A stretch of DNA of 64,000 nt from Trema orientale (GCA_002914845.1 JXTC01000463.1:1-64000); one strand, 5' to 3'; numbered from the stretch's first letter, positions 24,311 through 34,979 are shown. Notes: generated by a model from the sequence alone, not told the origin. Numbers and translations are program-made.

Positions 24311-24644
24311 AGAGAAAAGAAAGCTAAAAATGGAGATGGGGGGTTTTGAACGTTGATATAGTATAAGGAAAATGGTAAGCTTAACCACTAGACCGTAATG
24401 TCTTTGAAGTTACACCCTTTATTAAAGAATAGTTATAAAAAAAGTTTGCTGAAATTACAAAAAATGCCACCGCATTTTGATGCCGTATATTTCTAATTCT
24501 TTTAGATTGTAGCCGTATAAAGTTTGAATTTTTTTCAAAAATCGTATTTTTCTAATTCTTTTTATTTTTAAAGGGAAAAACGTTAAAATCCCACCAAAAG
24601 GAAGGCCCAAACTAACGGCTTAATTTAAAATCACATATGTAACA

Positions 24645-26359
24645 CAAAGCTACAACTTCTGAAAGTTAATTGGATAAATTTGACTTTATTATTTGGTACA
24701 TACTAAGCAAATAGATTAGTTAGGTTAAAATTGAGATTTTTATGTTTCTTTATAATTTTTATGTTTATGGGATCTTAGAAAGAAAAAAGCTAATGATCCC
24801 AAGAGAGATAATTCTACGAGCTAATGTGGCTCTTCTTCAATGGTGAGATCTATAGATTATCTGGCACCTATCATTAGGTGCCACATAACCCTGCTAAGAA
24901 CCCATTCGAATTATATAGTGCAACTCTCTTTATAATTAAACACCAACAACCAAGTACTTATTGGACTCCGGTCTAAGTAAATGTACTTAAATGACGCCCA
25001 CTTAGGTGTTGGTTTTTGAATCAATGTCTTTGTACTTAGACAGCGGTAAATAGCCAACGTCTAAGTATGTTTTTTAGTTCAATTAGATTAGATTCAAAAT
25101 AAATTTTTGGTTGGATTGAATTGGATTGCTTGATGCCAAATCCAATGGGATGGAACCTATGCTCACCCCGCTATCCTCTTATCATTCTTCATTGTACTTG
25201 ATTGATTACTGGTCTGAGAGAAAGGCTACACAAATAAATGTATGTATCATGAAGCTAAAATGTACAACCCACAAAAATAAAGGAAATCATGAGAACTGAA
25301 TGATTCGAGACAATAGGTAAACAATTCTATGCTGCTTATGAAGAGATAATTACAAATCCACTTTGTCAAAGTATTAAGTATATTATATATACATTATAAA
25401 ATATTTTTTTTCAATCATAGCAAAATTTATGGCTAAAAGGAAAAATTCGTGACTAAAAGAATGTAATCATCATTAGGTCGTGACTAAAACATTCGTAATT
25501 AAAAATTTGTCAAAAAAATGCAATTTGTTGTGATTAATTATACTTTTTTTATATATAATTGTTACAAGTTAGTAGGGAAGGGGAGGTGGAGATTGAACCC
25601 CGCTCCTCTTACTTCTCATAAGATAAACCTGTCACACGTGCTACCACTCGTGGGTAACTAAATGTACTTTTAACTACAAATAATTATTTCATAACTACAT
25701 ATAAAAGGAACTCTTGTGACTAAAGATCATTTTTAATCACACAATTTTTATTTTTTTTTGTTGTGACTGAAAAAATTTCACTAATTAATGGTGGCTTTTT
25801 CTTCTTCTTCTTCTTCTTTTTTTTTTTTTTTTTAGTAATAGCACACGAGTACATTAGATAAAATATTCTACAATATATCAAAAACCTATTGGTCCATCCA
25901 TTTCAGATGCCATATATTGTTGCAACCACGGTGCGCTAGTTAATATATACCTTTCTTAGCTAAATATTACCACCATCATTCGAACCACTCATATGCAATA
26001 TTTAAGTTCTTGCTAATAAGACCTACTGTTATATTTGCAACGACTACATCTACAAAGGAGAGCAGTTACGAAGTTTATTAACTTCAGCGAGAATAGAAAG
26101 AATCCCACGTAAGATTTATGGAGTAGAATAATTTGCATTAGATCAACCAAAGTGCACATGCTCGTTTTACATTCACAGAGCTTTCTCACGATAATAACTT
26201 GCCGGATATAGCTGGATATTGGAAAGAAAATTGAAACGTAATAGAGTATAGATGGAGAGGACTTTACAGAAAATGATTGACCATGGCAGGAGAACCTTCA
26301 CATAAATCAGGAATATTAATTTTCCACGGCCCGAATATTATTCTCCTCTAAGACTTATA
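24645..26359. other. Intergenic DNA with a short hairpin and a GTGACTAAA-rich repeat
   Basis: No gene is visible. A perfect 9-bp stem with a 4-base loop, TGGCACCTA TCAT TAGGTGCCA, lies at 24862-24883. From 25425 to 25790, GTGACTAAA or its complement recurs at both ends of a 360-bp stretch, suggesting a small decayed non-autonomous transposon. Inside it, the minus strand has GGGGTTCAATCTCC (near 25590), similar to a tRNA B box. A TTC/poly-T run lies at 25800-25833. Confidence 0.45.
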
Positions 26360-28700
26360 GTGTATAATCTCCCAAAATTTGGAAGCGTATTTTAGTCTTT
26401 TTGTTTGAAAATTAGGACTTAAATGAAATAATTTTGTCAAAATTGGGCCATATTAAAATTTTGGGAAGTATTTTTTGCAAGAGGACTTATGTTTGGGCTA
26501 TTTAAGAATGTGAAAACCCCTCAAAGCAATTTTGAAAAGTTGAAAAGGATATCAAAGAAAATAAACTAAAGTTATTCGGTGGAGGCCCTCATTTGCAAAT
26601 ATCTATTTTAAACTTAGGGGCACTGAAGTAATTTTTCAGGGGATTTCGAAAAAAAATCAAAATCCTTTTAATTTTCTTTCCTTTGTTTTCTTCGTTTTAA
26701 CCCCTCTCATGGCCAAAGCCTAGAATCCGGTTGCTAGAGGCCGTAGACACCCCACCTCTACCTCCGCTCTCTTCATAACTCTCCGACGATATTAATAGAA
26801 GTAAAGCTCTGAGAGTACGCTTTCTATGAGTGTGTAAGCTCCACTTTCCCGAGACGCTATATCCGCATTCAAATGGCGACAAATTCGACTCCGGTCATCG
26901 GATAATACCTTCGGCATGTGTTGATTTGTCTTATCGATCTTTTTGATTAGGTACCTCATTTGCTCAGTTTTGATACTCTAGTAAGAAGATACATCTTTAA
27001 CTGTTGTAATTTTGTAATGGGGTTAAGATTATTGATATTTTTCTAGGTATTTTATAGTATTATCGTAATTATTTATGCGGAAGTGATGTTATGGTAATTT
27101 TTGGTATGGAATGTGTATGAGAAGATATTTCTTAGAAAAAAGGTTAGTATGTTTAAGGTCAAGACTTGTGTTGTTTTTCAGCCATTTTTTAAATTAAAAA
27201 GTTGGTGAATTTCTAATTTAGAATCTGAAAATGGTATATTTCCAAGCTAACTCTGATTTAGCCATTTTTCAAAGAGAATATGGTATTTGTGTAAAATGGG
27301 CCTTGGGCTCAGATTTTGAAATTAAGGAAAAAATGGAATTTATGAAAATCAGGAGTAATTTTAGGAATTTTGGGTGATGTGAATTTTCAGGTAATTGGAA
27401 ACCGGCATGCTAGAGTTAACTTAACTCGATTTGCGTGTCAGAGTTGACTTTGACCCCGAGACCCGAATTGGGCATACTATATAGCTATTTTAGCTATCTC
27501 AGACATTTTGATCCAACGATGAAGTCCGTTTTGACATTTGGAGTGCCAATGAAAAATTCATTTTTCAAGGTGAAGGTGTAGAGTATGCTGAGTATCTACT
27601 AAATGTTTGATTATGTATATGAGGACACACATGCACATGGTAGCTAAGTTGAGCTATCTCAACGAGACAGGGGATTGATTACCTACTTTTTATCAAAAAT
27701 TGAACTTATTTGGATTATTTTACTTACGATCAAAATTTCGTGAATTAAATATTATTTATTCGATTTTGATAATTGTTTTGGCAAAATACGATGTTTTGGA
27801 ATAAAAATGACTGCATGGGAATTTTTGAACTAGTTTATATAGCACGTATCATAGGATCACACATGAGCACTAGTTTAGCATCACGGATGAGCACAGGCAG
27901 CTGTGACCCCGCTGTTGATGCAAATCCGTAAACCTATGTGGGAACCCTATTAGGTGGCTATGACCCCACCTTCAGTAAGAGACCATAAACCCTTGCAGGG
28001 AACTAGCACCTAGGATATATGATCATATAGTTCAGGCTAGAATATCGCTTCACACGGAGTGAGGGTCATTTTAGTTCGTGATGGAGGATGAGAGCTCATA
28101 GGTCTAAGTAATTTATGTCATGTGCTATATGAATTTAATATAGGATTTATATTTATGTATACATGGTTTATATTACTAATTTTGGAATATCTTTATATAT
28201 GGTTTATACACTTGTTTCATAAACAACTAACCATGCAGGATTTTTAAAAGTACATACAATTTTCGAAAAGGATAATTGATTTCCTATTGGGCATTTCGAT
28301 GCTCATCTCTCCTTTTTTCTTCCTCAGAAGGTATCAAGTATAAGGTTGAAGATCAATAGTACTTTAGGCAGCACTCAGGTAGTTGTATTGATACTTAATA
28401 ATGCTTAGAGTTTTGGATCAAAATTGGTATTCATTTTTTGTTTTGGAGTCGTTAGAACTTATTTAGCACTGAGCCAAGTTTATAATCTAGTTTTTATGTC
28501 TGTAAACTATTATGCCATATTAGTTTTTATTACTTATGTGTTGATGATGATGATGTATGAATTGGATTCCGACTATGGTTTTCTAATTATTTCTCGATTT
28601 ATGTTTAATGGTGAATATATAACTGTGAGTTCGGTTTACTAGTTGGAATTCCAATGCAGGTTATAGTGAAGCTATGCTGTGAAAATCAAACTGCATGCAT
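26360..28700 (+). repeat. Possible Gypsy LTR-like sequence (solo or decayed)
   Basis: Starts near TGTATAATCTCCCAAAATTTGG, similar to the TGTAATATCCC start of many Gypsy LTRs. It continues with features common in long plant Gypsy LTRs: a CT-rich block near 26690-26780 and GATGCTCATCTCTCC..TTCCTCAGAAGGTATCAAG near 28300-28340. No PBS, second LTR or coding was found. I saw no protein homology in the short open frames at 26697-26882 (minus) and 28424-28642 (plus). Weak call made on overall resemblance. Confidence 0.3.
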
Positions 28701-28732
28701 AGAGTGAACTAAGACAAGTAACTTCACTTGGT

Positions 28733-29053
28733 TCAAACTAAACAAGTCATATGCCATTTTCGTGTTAAAATCTGTATTGCGTCATGGAAATATTGCCTAT
28801 TTATCCGAAACCCATCAACAACACTCGTCCAAGAAACCAGTAATTCTATTCCTTTAGGAGAGTAAACTAAAGAGTAGAACCCATATCCCTGTTTTAGAAA
28901 AGCATCAGTCATCGTATTACACGCATAGAATTGTAGAAACTGTGTCGGTGAAAGTAGCTTTAATTTCCGACGCCTTGGTATTAGGAGAATTAATGACAAA
29001 TCCGGGATTTGAATCCACCGGGAGCATAATAAGAACAAATTTTTATCATACAT
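28733..29053 (-). other. Unrecognised open reading frame, 106 codons
   Basis: A minus-strand open frame starting ATGTATGATAAAAATTTG and ending shortly after KWHMTCLV. It contains FYACNTMTDAFLKQGYGFYS and LVSWTSVVDGFRINRQYF. I recognise no family. There is no promoter, intron or neighbour that supports it as a gene. The nearby minus-strand GGATTCAAATCCCGG looks like a tRNA-type B box, so it could be part of a SINE-like or other repeat. It may equally be chance. Confidence 0.2.
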
Positions 29054-29219
29054 AATTTACAATTATCCACTACGAGTCATCATGTTTTGAAAATGCTCTA
29101 TATTGTCAACTAAATTACAATTGTCTACTCTATTTGATGAATTTCTTGTTTTTTTTTTCCTTGTGAAATATTTCTCTGTTACTTCAAAATTTTATTTATT
29201 TATTTTTCAACAAGAAGTT

Positions 29220-29862
29220 AATGTGGTATAAGATATAATAGTCCTAGAGAACCTTCACCAAAAATACTCTAGCTGCTCTCCGAAAATTCTCTCTTCATGT
29301 CCTTTTTAACTTCTACCTTTCTAGATTTCTATTCCGGTACCTCTCTCTCCAGTAGGATTTTTTCTTTTTGTTTTTGCTTTTAATAATTTTTTTTAATAAT
29401 CATTCCCTATTTGTGAAGGCATATTCCACTTTAGATTTATATCTATATATGGGTATATTGTCCCATCTAATTCTGTGGGTTTCATTGGTTTTTGTTAGTT
29501 TTATCTAATTTTGTGTTTTTTTCTTTTAGATCTAAAATATCAGAGTTCTAAAGATCTATAAGATCAAATCATATCGAAGAATGATTTCTACAAGAGATCC
29601 ATTATAATATCAATAGGAAGAATTAACTCTAATTGCGAAGGGTAATTTGAAAGAGCGAAGAGGAATCTCTCATATATATAGTTCTAATTGTGCCCCATGT
29701 TGGGTTATGTATTTCTTCTCAGATCTTTATTAGAATCTAGTGATTTTATCAACTATTTTGTTTATTGTTATGAGTATATTGTATCGATCGACTCTCCAAT
29801 CGTCTAGTTCTTGGTTGTTTATTTGATCAATGAATGCAATTCCTATTTTGATTAAAAAAAAA
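29220..29862 (+). repeat. Possible LINE-type retrotransposon remnant with poly-A tail
   Basis: A stretch ending TTTATTTGATCAATGAATGC, followed by AATTCCTATTTTGATT and an A run at 29853-29862. This resembles the 3' tail of plant L1-like LINEs, which often end in ATCAATGAA plus poly-A. No ORF with reverse transcriptase motifs is present. Low-confidence call based on the tail only. Confidence 0.3.
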
Positions 29863-30326
29863 ATCTTATTATTAACGATTACATATGTTTCACCGAATTA
29901 TACCAGAGAAATAACAAATAAAATATAGATATCAACATTAAATCTAATATGCTAATAGATTTTATAAAATTTAAATGATAAGAGTATAAGAGTAAATTTA
30001 CACACCTTCTATGCTAATATATAGTTGTTTTTTTTTTTTAAGCCAATAAGTTTTGGGAAGCAAACAAGTTTATAGGCTAGGGCTTCGGGAAAGATGCTAT
30101 GCACTAAGTGGGAGCAGTAATACATTAGCAAAGACAAATAACTACATATAAAAATAAATAAAATACATAAATAAGGGCATGTACGGAGTTTTTTTTTCTT
30201 TTGAGGTCTAAAATCTAATTTGGAAAAAATTAAGTGGGACATATGGGAGGATGAGTGGAGTACATTCATTAAAAAAAAAATAGTTTCGTGGTCTGAAAAA
30301 TAGGGAAAAGTTGAGTGGGAGCTTGA
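29863..30326. other. Intergenic DNA upstream of the NAC gene
   Basis: AT-rich, with homopolymer A or T runs near 30030, 30190 and 30270. No gene, element end or repeat unit that I can support. The open frame at 30009-30269 on the minus strand has no recognisable content. Confidence 0.5.
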
Positions 30327-30515
30327 GGAATGCTAGGAATATTCTCTTTTACACTCTCTTTTGTACTCTCTTAATCTCACTATTTGACACGTGAATTCCA
30401 CTATGATTTGTTGCATTATTAAAATATTAAACTGGATAGTAGAATCCACGTGTCAGACAATGATTAGAGGGTATAAAAGAGAGTAAAAAAGAGAGTATAT
30501 TTAGCATTTCTCGTG
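30327..30515. mobile_element. Hairpin MITE upstream of the NAC gene
   Basis: A 189-bp near-palindrome. Left arm: GAATGCTAGGAATATTCTCT, then TTGACACGTGAATTCCACTA. Right arm read inward: GAAATGCTAAATATACTCTC, then CTGACACGTGGATTCTACTA. Arms of about 80 bp fold on each other around an AT-rich loop (ATTATTAAAATATTAAAC). Both arms contain CACGTG, a G-box core. The target duplication is not clear. Confidence 0.82.
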
Positions 30516-30659
30516 GAAGCTTTACTTATGTAAACGTTCATGACATAACTATGATATTATATATATTATATGTATAAGCATAAAATAAAGATTTTTTCTT
30601 TTCCTTTTGGGCTTTGGGCTGTATTGATAATTAAGATTGATTTTAGTAAGAGTAATGCT

Positions 30660-30765
30660 ATGGACACTAATAAAGTCTAGTACTAAAGTCTAACACCACA
30701 ATGACGTATTTATCTGTCATTACTAAAGTCCAACACCACAATGACGTATTTATCTTTTATTAGAT
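30660..30765. repeat. Short tandem duplication in the NAC upstream region
   Basis: Two adjacent copies of a phrase of about 50 bp, ACTAAAGTCTAACACCACAA then TGACGTATTTATCT, with ACTAAAGTCCAACACCACAA in the second (about 30684-30765). Each contains a TGACGT core (bZIP-type motif). Located about 300 bp before the NAC start codon, hence possibly promoter sequence. Confidence 0.7.
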
Positions 30766-30987
30766 GATTCTAATTAATAAATTGTGTCTCATACGGATTC
30801 AACTTGAATTATAATTATGATTAACAAGTAGTTTGGAATGTTTCAAAAGATTATCATTTACTGTGCATTTTTCCTACTCGGAATCGGGTGAAGGATAAAA
30901 GCTTTTTTTTTTTTTTTAAATGAACTAATTACTCAGAGTGATTCATAATCCTACTAGGAATTAATATACCGTTACGTAAATTAGAGC

Positions 30988-30995
30988 TATAAATA
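30988..30995 (+). promoter_or_regulatory. TATA box of the NAC gene
   Basis: TATAAATA lies 82 bases before the ATG at 31070. This spacing allows a transcription start near 31020 and a leader of about 50 bases. No competing ATG in frame; the ATG at 31052 meets a stop after one codon. Confidence 0.6.
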
Positions 30996-31069
30996 GTGTA
31001 CATATATTATAGACTCGGTCCAAATTAAAATCCAATAATCTTCTCCTAGTCAATGTTGTAGGTGAGATC

Positions 31070-31352
31070 ATGAGCAAAATTCCCATGGAGAAGGACAATG
31101 CACCTCGTTCTTCTTCTGGTCCTTCTTGTTCGAAAACGACGTCGTTGTTTGACTACGACAGATACTTCGATGTATCGTACAAGTATCCAGTGGGATACAG
31201 ATTCCAACCTTCGGATGAAGAAGTCATTCTGAATTACCTCAAGAATAAAATCGAGGGTCGAAAGCTGCCACCGTGCAAGATGACCGATGTTAACTTTTAC
31301 ATGTTCAAGCCCGAGGACCTAGCAGGTGATCATTCTATATATAATCTTCTAA

Positions 31353-31383
<31 letters not shown>

Positions 31384-34300
31384 CTTTCTCATTCGTTTTC
31401 TTTTTTTTTTTTTTTTCTTTTATCCGTTTTGTTGATTTATTTATTTTTTTTAATTTAAAGATTCATCATTCATGTGATATTATACATTATTGTTGTTGTT
31501 TAATTTACTTTTCAAGAAGAGTTTTTTTTTTTTTTAAGGGCACCAATCCAGTAATTTTTTTTTATTTTTTCTAATCCATAGATATTATTTTGCCTAATTA
31601 AGATTCATCATGCACGTCTTTTCATGGTAAAAGGTTGAAAAAGAGAAACATCAAATAACGAGTATTTAGTTTTATTTTTTTTTTTCAACTATTCAAATTA
31701 TGATAGCTGTTAAATAACGATCTAACGGCTGAAAAAGGAAATAATACCTATGGATGAGTAAAAAAAATAAATACCTACCAGATTGAGAACCATATATATA
31801 TATATATGTATGTCTATATATGCGTATTATCTTTAGGTTTTTTTATTGATATGTAGCTAGTGTAGTTAATTAAACGTTCCTTTTTTGGAAGCAAAGTTTT
31901 GACATACATATTCATACTATCGACCTTCAATCCCGAGAATCTAATAGGTAATTTCATATATATATATGTATATATATATAAGCATCAATCCAATATGTAT
32001 TTTTTTTTATTATCTATACATATATATCATTTTGGTCAATGAAATTTTATGCACATTTTTTTATAGTAAAAAATAAGATAGAGAAATAACATTAATGATG
32101 CATGTATTTTCATGTAACTCATTATAGCCGTTGGATCACCATTAGATGATGATTCAACGGCTAAAAAAAAAATACCTACATATAAGTAAAAAAAAAATAC
32201 CTATTGGATTGACAACTTATATATATATACATATTATGCATATTTTTTCTATGTAATTTTTTTTTTTCGTTTTTTAGGGGATTTTTTTTTNNNNNNNNNN
32301 NNNNNNNNNNNNNNNNNNNNNNNNNNNNNNNNNNNNNNNNNNNNNNNNNNNNNNNNNNNNNNNNNNNNGTGTTTGAGATCTAAATTAATCAATTAGTACT
32401 GCCATGAAAAATAAGCAAAAATTAATTATTTGTATTTTTTTCTTTGTGGATATTTTGCCTTTTATTGTATTAAAATATATTCTTGTTCCCTGACAAGTTT
32501 CCTTAATGATTATTATTTCTGTCACTTCTTATATTAAATTACATATATATGATTAGTAGAAATTGATGAAAGTCAAGAAGAAACAATATTCTTAAACTTT
32601 TACGGTACCTGTATGAAAAATAATTAGAAGATTTTTAGTTTTAAGAATTATTATTGTTTTAAACCTTGTGTTAGAATATTTATTGGTGGAAATTACTATG
32701 ATCTTATCCGATACAAAGTGAAATTTGCCAGTGGAATAATCGGTTAATAGATCAACTTTCCTAGTATTTTGCTTCTTTTGAATATATATACACACACATA
32801 TTTTGTGATTTAGTTTGCACTCTACCATGCATGGTCTTTTAGTTTTGAAGCAAATATTACCATGTTCCTGCGCTGTCAATCAGAGCGAAATTACATAATT
32901 TGTCAATTATTTGTGCATGTATAGAGCGAGATTACCTGAGAGTCGCTCCTATAATTTCATTATTATTACATGGAGAGTAGAGATTTGAACTTACATAGGA
33001 CGTACGTCCCTCTTTATATTGGGCTAGTTATGCATGAAACCACTCTGCTAATATTCTTTTCGTTCTTGTAGTTTATTGTTTTATATATAGGTTGCCAATC
33101 CAGTAGGTATTTTTTTTTTTTTTTACCTATGTGTAGGTATTTTTTTTTTTAGCCATTGGATCATTATATAATGGTGATTTAACGGTTATAATCAAGTGCA
33201 TAAAAAGACGTAATCATTAATGCTATTTCTCTCTCTTATTTTTTATAATAAAAAAATGTGCAAAAAAATTTTTCATTGCCCAAATTGATACCCATGTATA
33301 GGTAAAAAAAAAAAATACCTACTGGATTGGTGCTCATATATATATATATATATAGTTAAGAGCGAGATAAGGATATTACAAGCTAAACTTTCAATTATCA
33401 TGAATACCTTTTTATATGATAGTTTTTTAATTTTTTAATTATTTTTTTCCTTAAAGCCAATAACGAGCCGTACGGAGATGAAACTACGTGGTATTTTTTC
33501 ACGTCTCGAGACCGAAAATACAAGAATGGAAATCGTCCAGATAGAGATGCAGGAGATGGATTCTGGAAAGCAAAAGGCAAAGAAATCGACATTGTATCCA
33601 ACGACAGGAAAATCGGCAGTAAGAAACATTTGGTGTTCAACAGAAAAACGCCTGATGATGTATTCGCGACAGAATGGAATATGCATGAATTCATCTATGA
33701 GTACTCTACTCAAAGGAGACAACGTAACGGTGAAAACAACATGAAGGTAATAGATAATATATATATATATATATATATATTATATAATTCTTTTTTTTCT
33801 CTCTTTTAAAAGCTGTTAATTTCTATCGAAGGGAGAAGATGACATGCATGTGGTGATATATAATAGCGCGCAGTAGTGATGCATCGCATATATGTGATAG
33901 TAGATCTGAATTATATATGATCATGAAGGAAGAATAAATTAAATCTCTTTTTTTGACGTGATGATTTAATTTATATAGTATTGCTCTGCTTCCACACTTA
34001 TAAATTCTCACTGCATTTTTAATTGGTATGTGGAAGTTTACCCTCTTTAGCAATATTGTAGTTTCTTTTTTGTGCTTTAACCAAATGTTCAATATTGTCC
34101 CCAACCTATATATATGTGTGTGTGTGTGTTTTATATTTCTCACCAAATTAAACCACTAATATGTTCTTTTCTTTTGGCCTTTTGAAGCTTGATGATTGGG
34201 TTCTTTGTCGAATGTATAAGAACAAAGGCTTTGGTAAGCGAATCAAATCTAGGGAAGATAAAGGAATAACCCAAAACGGCTCAAACCGCGTCCAAACTTT

Positions 34301-34979
34301 CCCACCCGAGAAGAAGATGAGGAACAAGAAGAAGAAGAACAACAACAACAAGACTACTCCAAGCATTGATCATAATCAAGAGCGAAAGGAAGGCGGCATA
34401 TCGGACTCGAACATTAATAATAATAATAATAATAATAATGGAACAAATTTTCCCTCCACCTCCAAGCAACAGGCTATTGATCAGCATAACATGGTCTCTG
34501 AAGACTTCTCCACCATAATCAGTAGTGGCAACGAGAATGTTGCGGCTCCCACCGGACTTTCATCGAACACACCTGGTGCTATTACTACTCCTGCAACTCT
34601 CACAGGACTTTCGTCGAACATATCTGGTGCTATTACTACTCCTGGAGCTCTCACAGGACTTTCATCGAACACATCTGGTAGCAGTACTATTCCAGCAGCC
34701 AGTGGAGATAATCGTCTACATCCTGAACGTGTGTCACAACGCGATGAGCCGTATCATCAAATGACAACTCAGCAAAATGATAATGACATTGAATTGATGA
34801 AAGTTTACGGTGAACTACCACCCCTAACTGAGGTTCGTCCCAGTAATAATATTGATGATGATCTCTACTTTAAGCTGGAAAGAATCATCGGTGACGAGTT
34901 TCCGTCGTCACGGGAGGCTTTTCTTCAGGATGGTGATCCGACGTGGCCGTGGCCGCCGCCGTCGTGTTCTGGCAAATGA
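31070..34979 (+). CDS. NAC domain transcription factor, 3 exons, 445 aa
   Basis: Exons inferred from splice sites: 31070-31325, 33457-33746 and 34188-34979 (1,338 nt in all, ending TGA). The protein has the NAC DNA-binding domain at about residues 39-200: subdomain A YPVGYRFQPSDEEVILNYL, then LPPCKMTDVNFYMFKPEDL, WYFFTSRDRKYKNGNRP, GFWKAKGK, TEWNMHEFIYEY and LDDWVLCRMYKNKG. NAC proteins bind CACG-containing promoter sites as dimers in the nucleus. The exon pattern (two exons for most of the domain, the third starting at LDDWVLCR) is the usual NAC one. The C-terminal activation-type region has an Asn run, three 17-residue repeats and a Trp/Pro-rich end (PTWPWPPP). The domain is divergent: GDGFWKAKG replaces the usual GYWKATG. 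Intron 1 is 2.1 kb and full of MITEs, with an assembly gap. No exon is visibly broken. Subfamily not assigned. Confidence 0.93.
31539..31791. mobile_element. MITE copy 2 (NAC intron 1)
   Basis: Ends GGCACCAATCCAGTAATTTT and, read inward from the right, GGTTCTCAATCTGGTAGGTA. Same order of internal phrases as copy 1 (ATGCACGTCTTTTCATG, then ATCTAACGGCT). Right flank is (TA)n; left flank is a T run. More diverged than copies 3 and 4. Confidence 0.82.
31981..32217. mobile_element. MITE copy 3 (NAC intron 1), in a (TA)n run
   Basis: Ends AGCATCAATCCAATATGTAT and, inward from the right, AGTTGTCAATCCAATAGGTA. Internal hairpin CCGTTGGATCACC..GATTCAACGG as in copy 1. Both flanks are TATATATA. Same orientation as copy 1. 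Confidence 0.88.
32291..32368. other. Assembly gap, 78 Ns
   Basis: Unknown bases in NAC intron 1 directly after a T homopolymer. The real length is not known. Confidence 0.99.
33090..33335. mobile_element. MITE copy 4 (NAC intron 1), in a (TA)n run
   Basis: Ends GGTTGCCAATCCAGTAGGTA and, inward from the right, GAGCACCAATCCAGTAGGTA. This is the reverse orientation of copy 1: the GGTTGCC end is on the left. The central part reads ATTGGATCATTATATAATGG. Flanked by TTATATATA and (TA)n. Ends about 120 bp before NAC exon 2. Confidence 0.9.
34548..34700 (+). repeat. Three 51-bp coding repeats in the NAC C-terminus
   Basis: Units begin at 34548, 34599 and 34650. Each encodes a version of TGLSSNTSGAITTPAAL (17 residues). 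The third unit diverges at its end. The period is a multiple of three, so the frame is kept. An Asn run encoded by AAT repeats lies just upstream (34413-34440). Confidence 0.9.

Larger units (their letters stand above)
20810..24594. mobile_element. 3.8 kb inverted-repeat element made of GGTTACTAGTAACC-type repeats
   Basis: An insertion in the right LTR of the old Copia element; the other LTR is continuous at this point. The flanks GAAAGGGAA (20801-20809) and CAAAAGGAA (24595-24603) match at 7 of 9 bases, the target size of Mutator-like elements. Both ends contain AAAAATACGGT-like sequence in inverted orientation. The left arm (about 21060-22560) is pyrimidine-rich and the right arm (about 23290-24310) is its purine-rich mirror. 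Each is made of 200-300 bp repeats containing variations of GGTTACTAGTAACC and TTTTTCCCTTTC. No transposase was seen. I infer a non-autonomous Mutator-like element, but the terminal repeats are degraded. Confidence 0.65.
20075..24644 (-). mobile_element. Right (5') LTR of the deleted Copia element, interrupted
   Basis: LTR sequence is 20075-20809 and about 24604-24644; the middle is an inserted repeat-rich element. It aligns with 2864-3416, 3670-3844 and 7444-7456. The end CACATATGTAACA corresponds to the minus-strand start TGTTACATATGTG. It carries a tandem duplication of roughly 95 bp not present in the left LTR (20469-20565 and 20566-20655; both contain CAGCTGCCATTCCAAAG-like and TTTACCTCCAAGCG sequence). 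Confidence 0.78.
31326..33456 (+). other. NAC intron 1, rich in MITEs and containing an N gap
   Basis: GTGATC..TTAAAG intron. It contains three copies of one MITE family (listed separately), several (TA)n and (CT)n runs, and 78 Ns at 32291-32368. The gap is preceded by a T run, which suggests a homopolymer assembly failure. I saw no coding in the intron; the minus-strand open frame at 32592-32879 has no recognisable content. Confidence 0.85.

Noticed and set aside
24862-24883. Rho-independent terminator (9-bp hairpin)
   Set aside because: The setting is plant nuclear intergenic DNA, where such terminators are not used, and no T run follows directly.
34281-34487. Minus-strand open frames opposite the NAC third exon
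   Set aside because: They are shadows of the real plus-strand exon and its AAT/Asn repeat (poly-I on the other strand).
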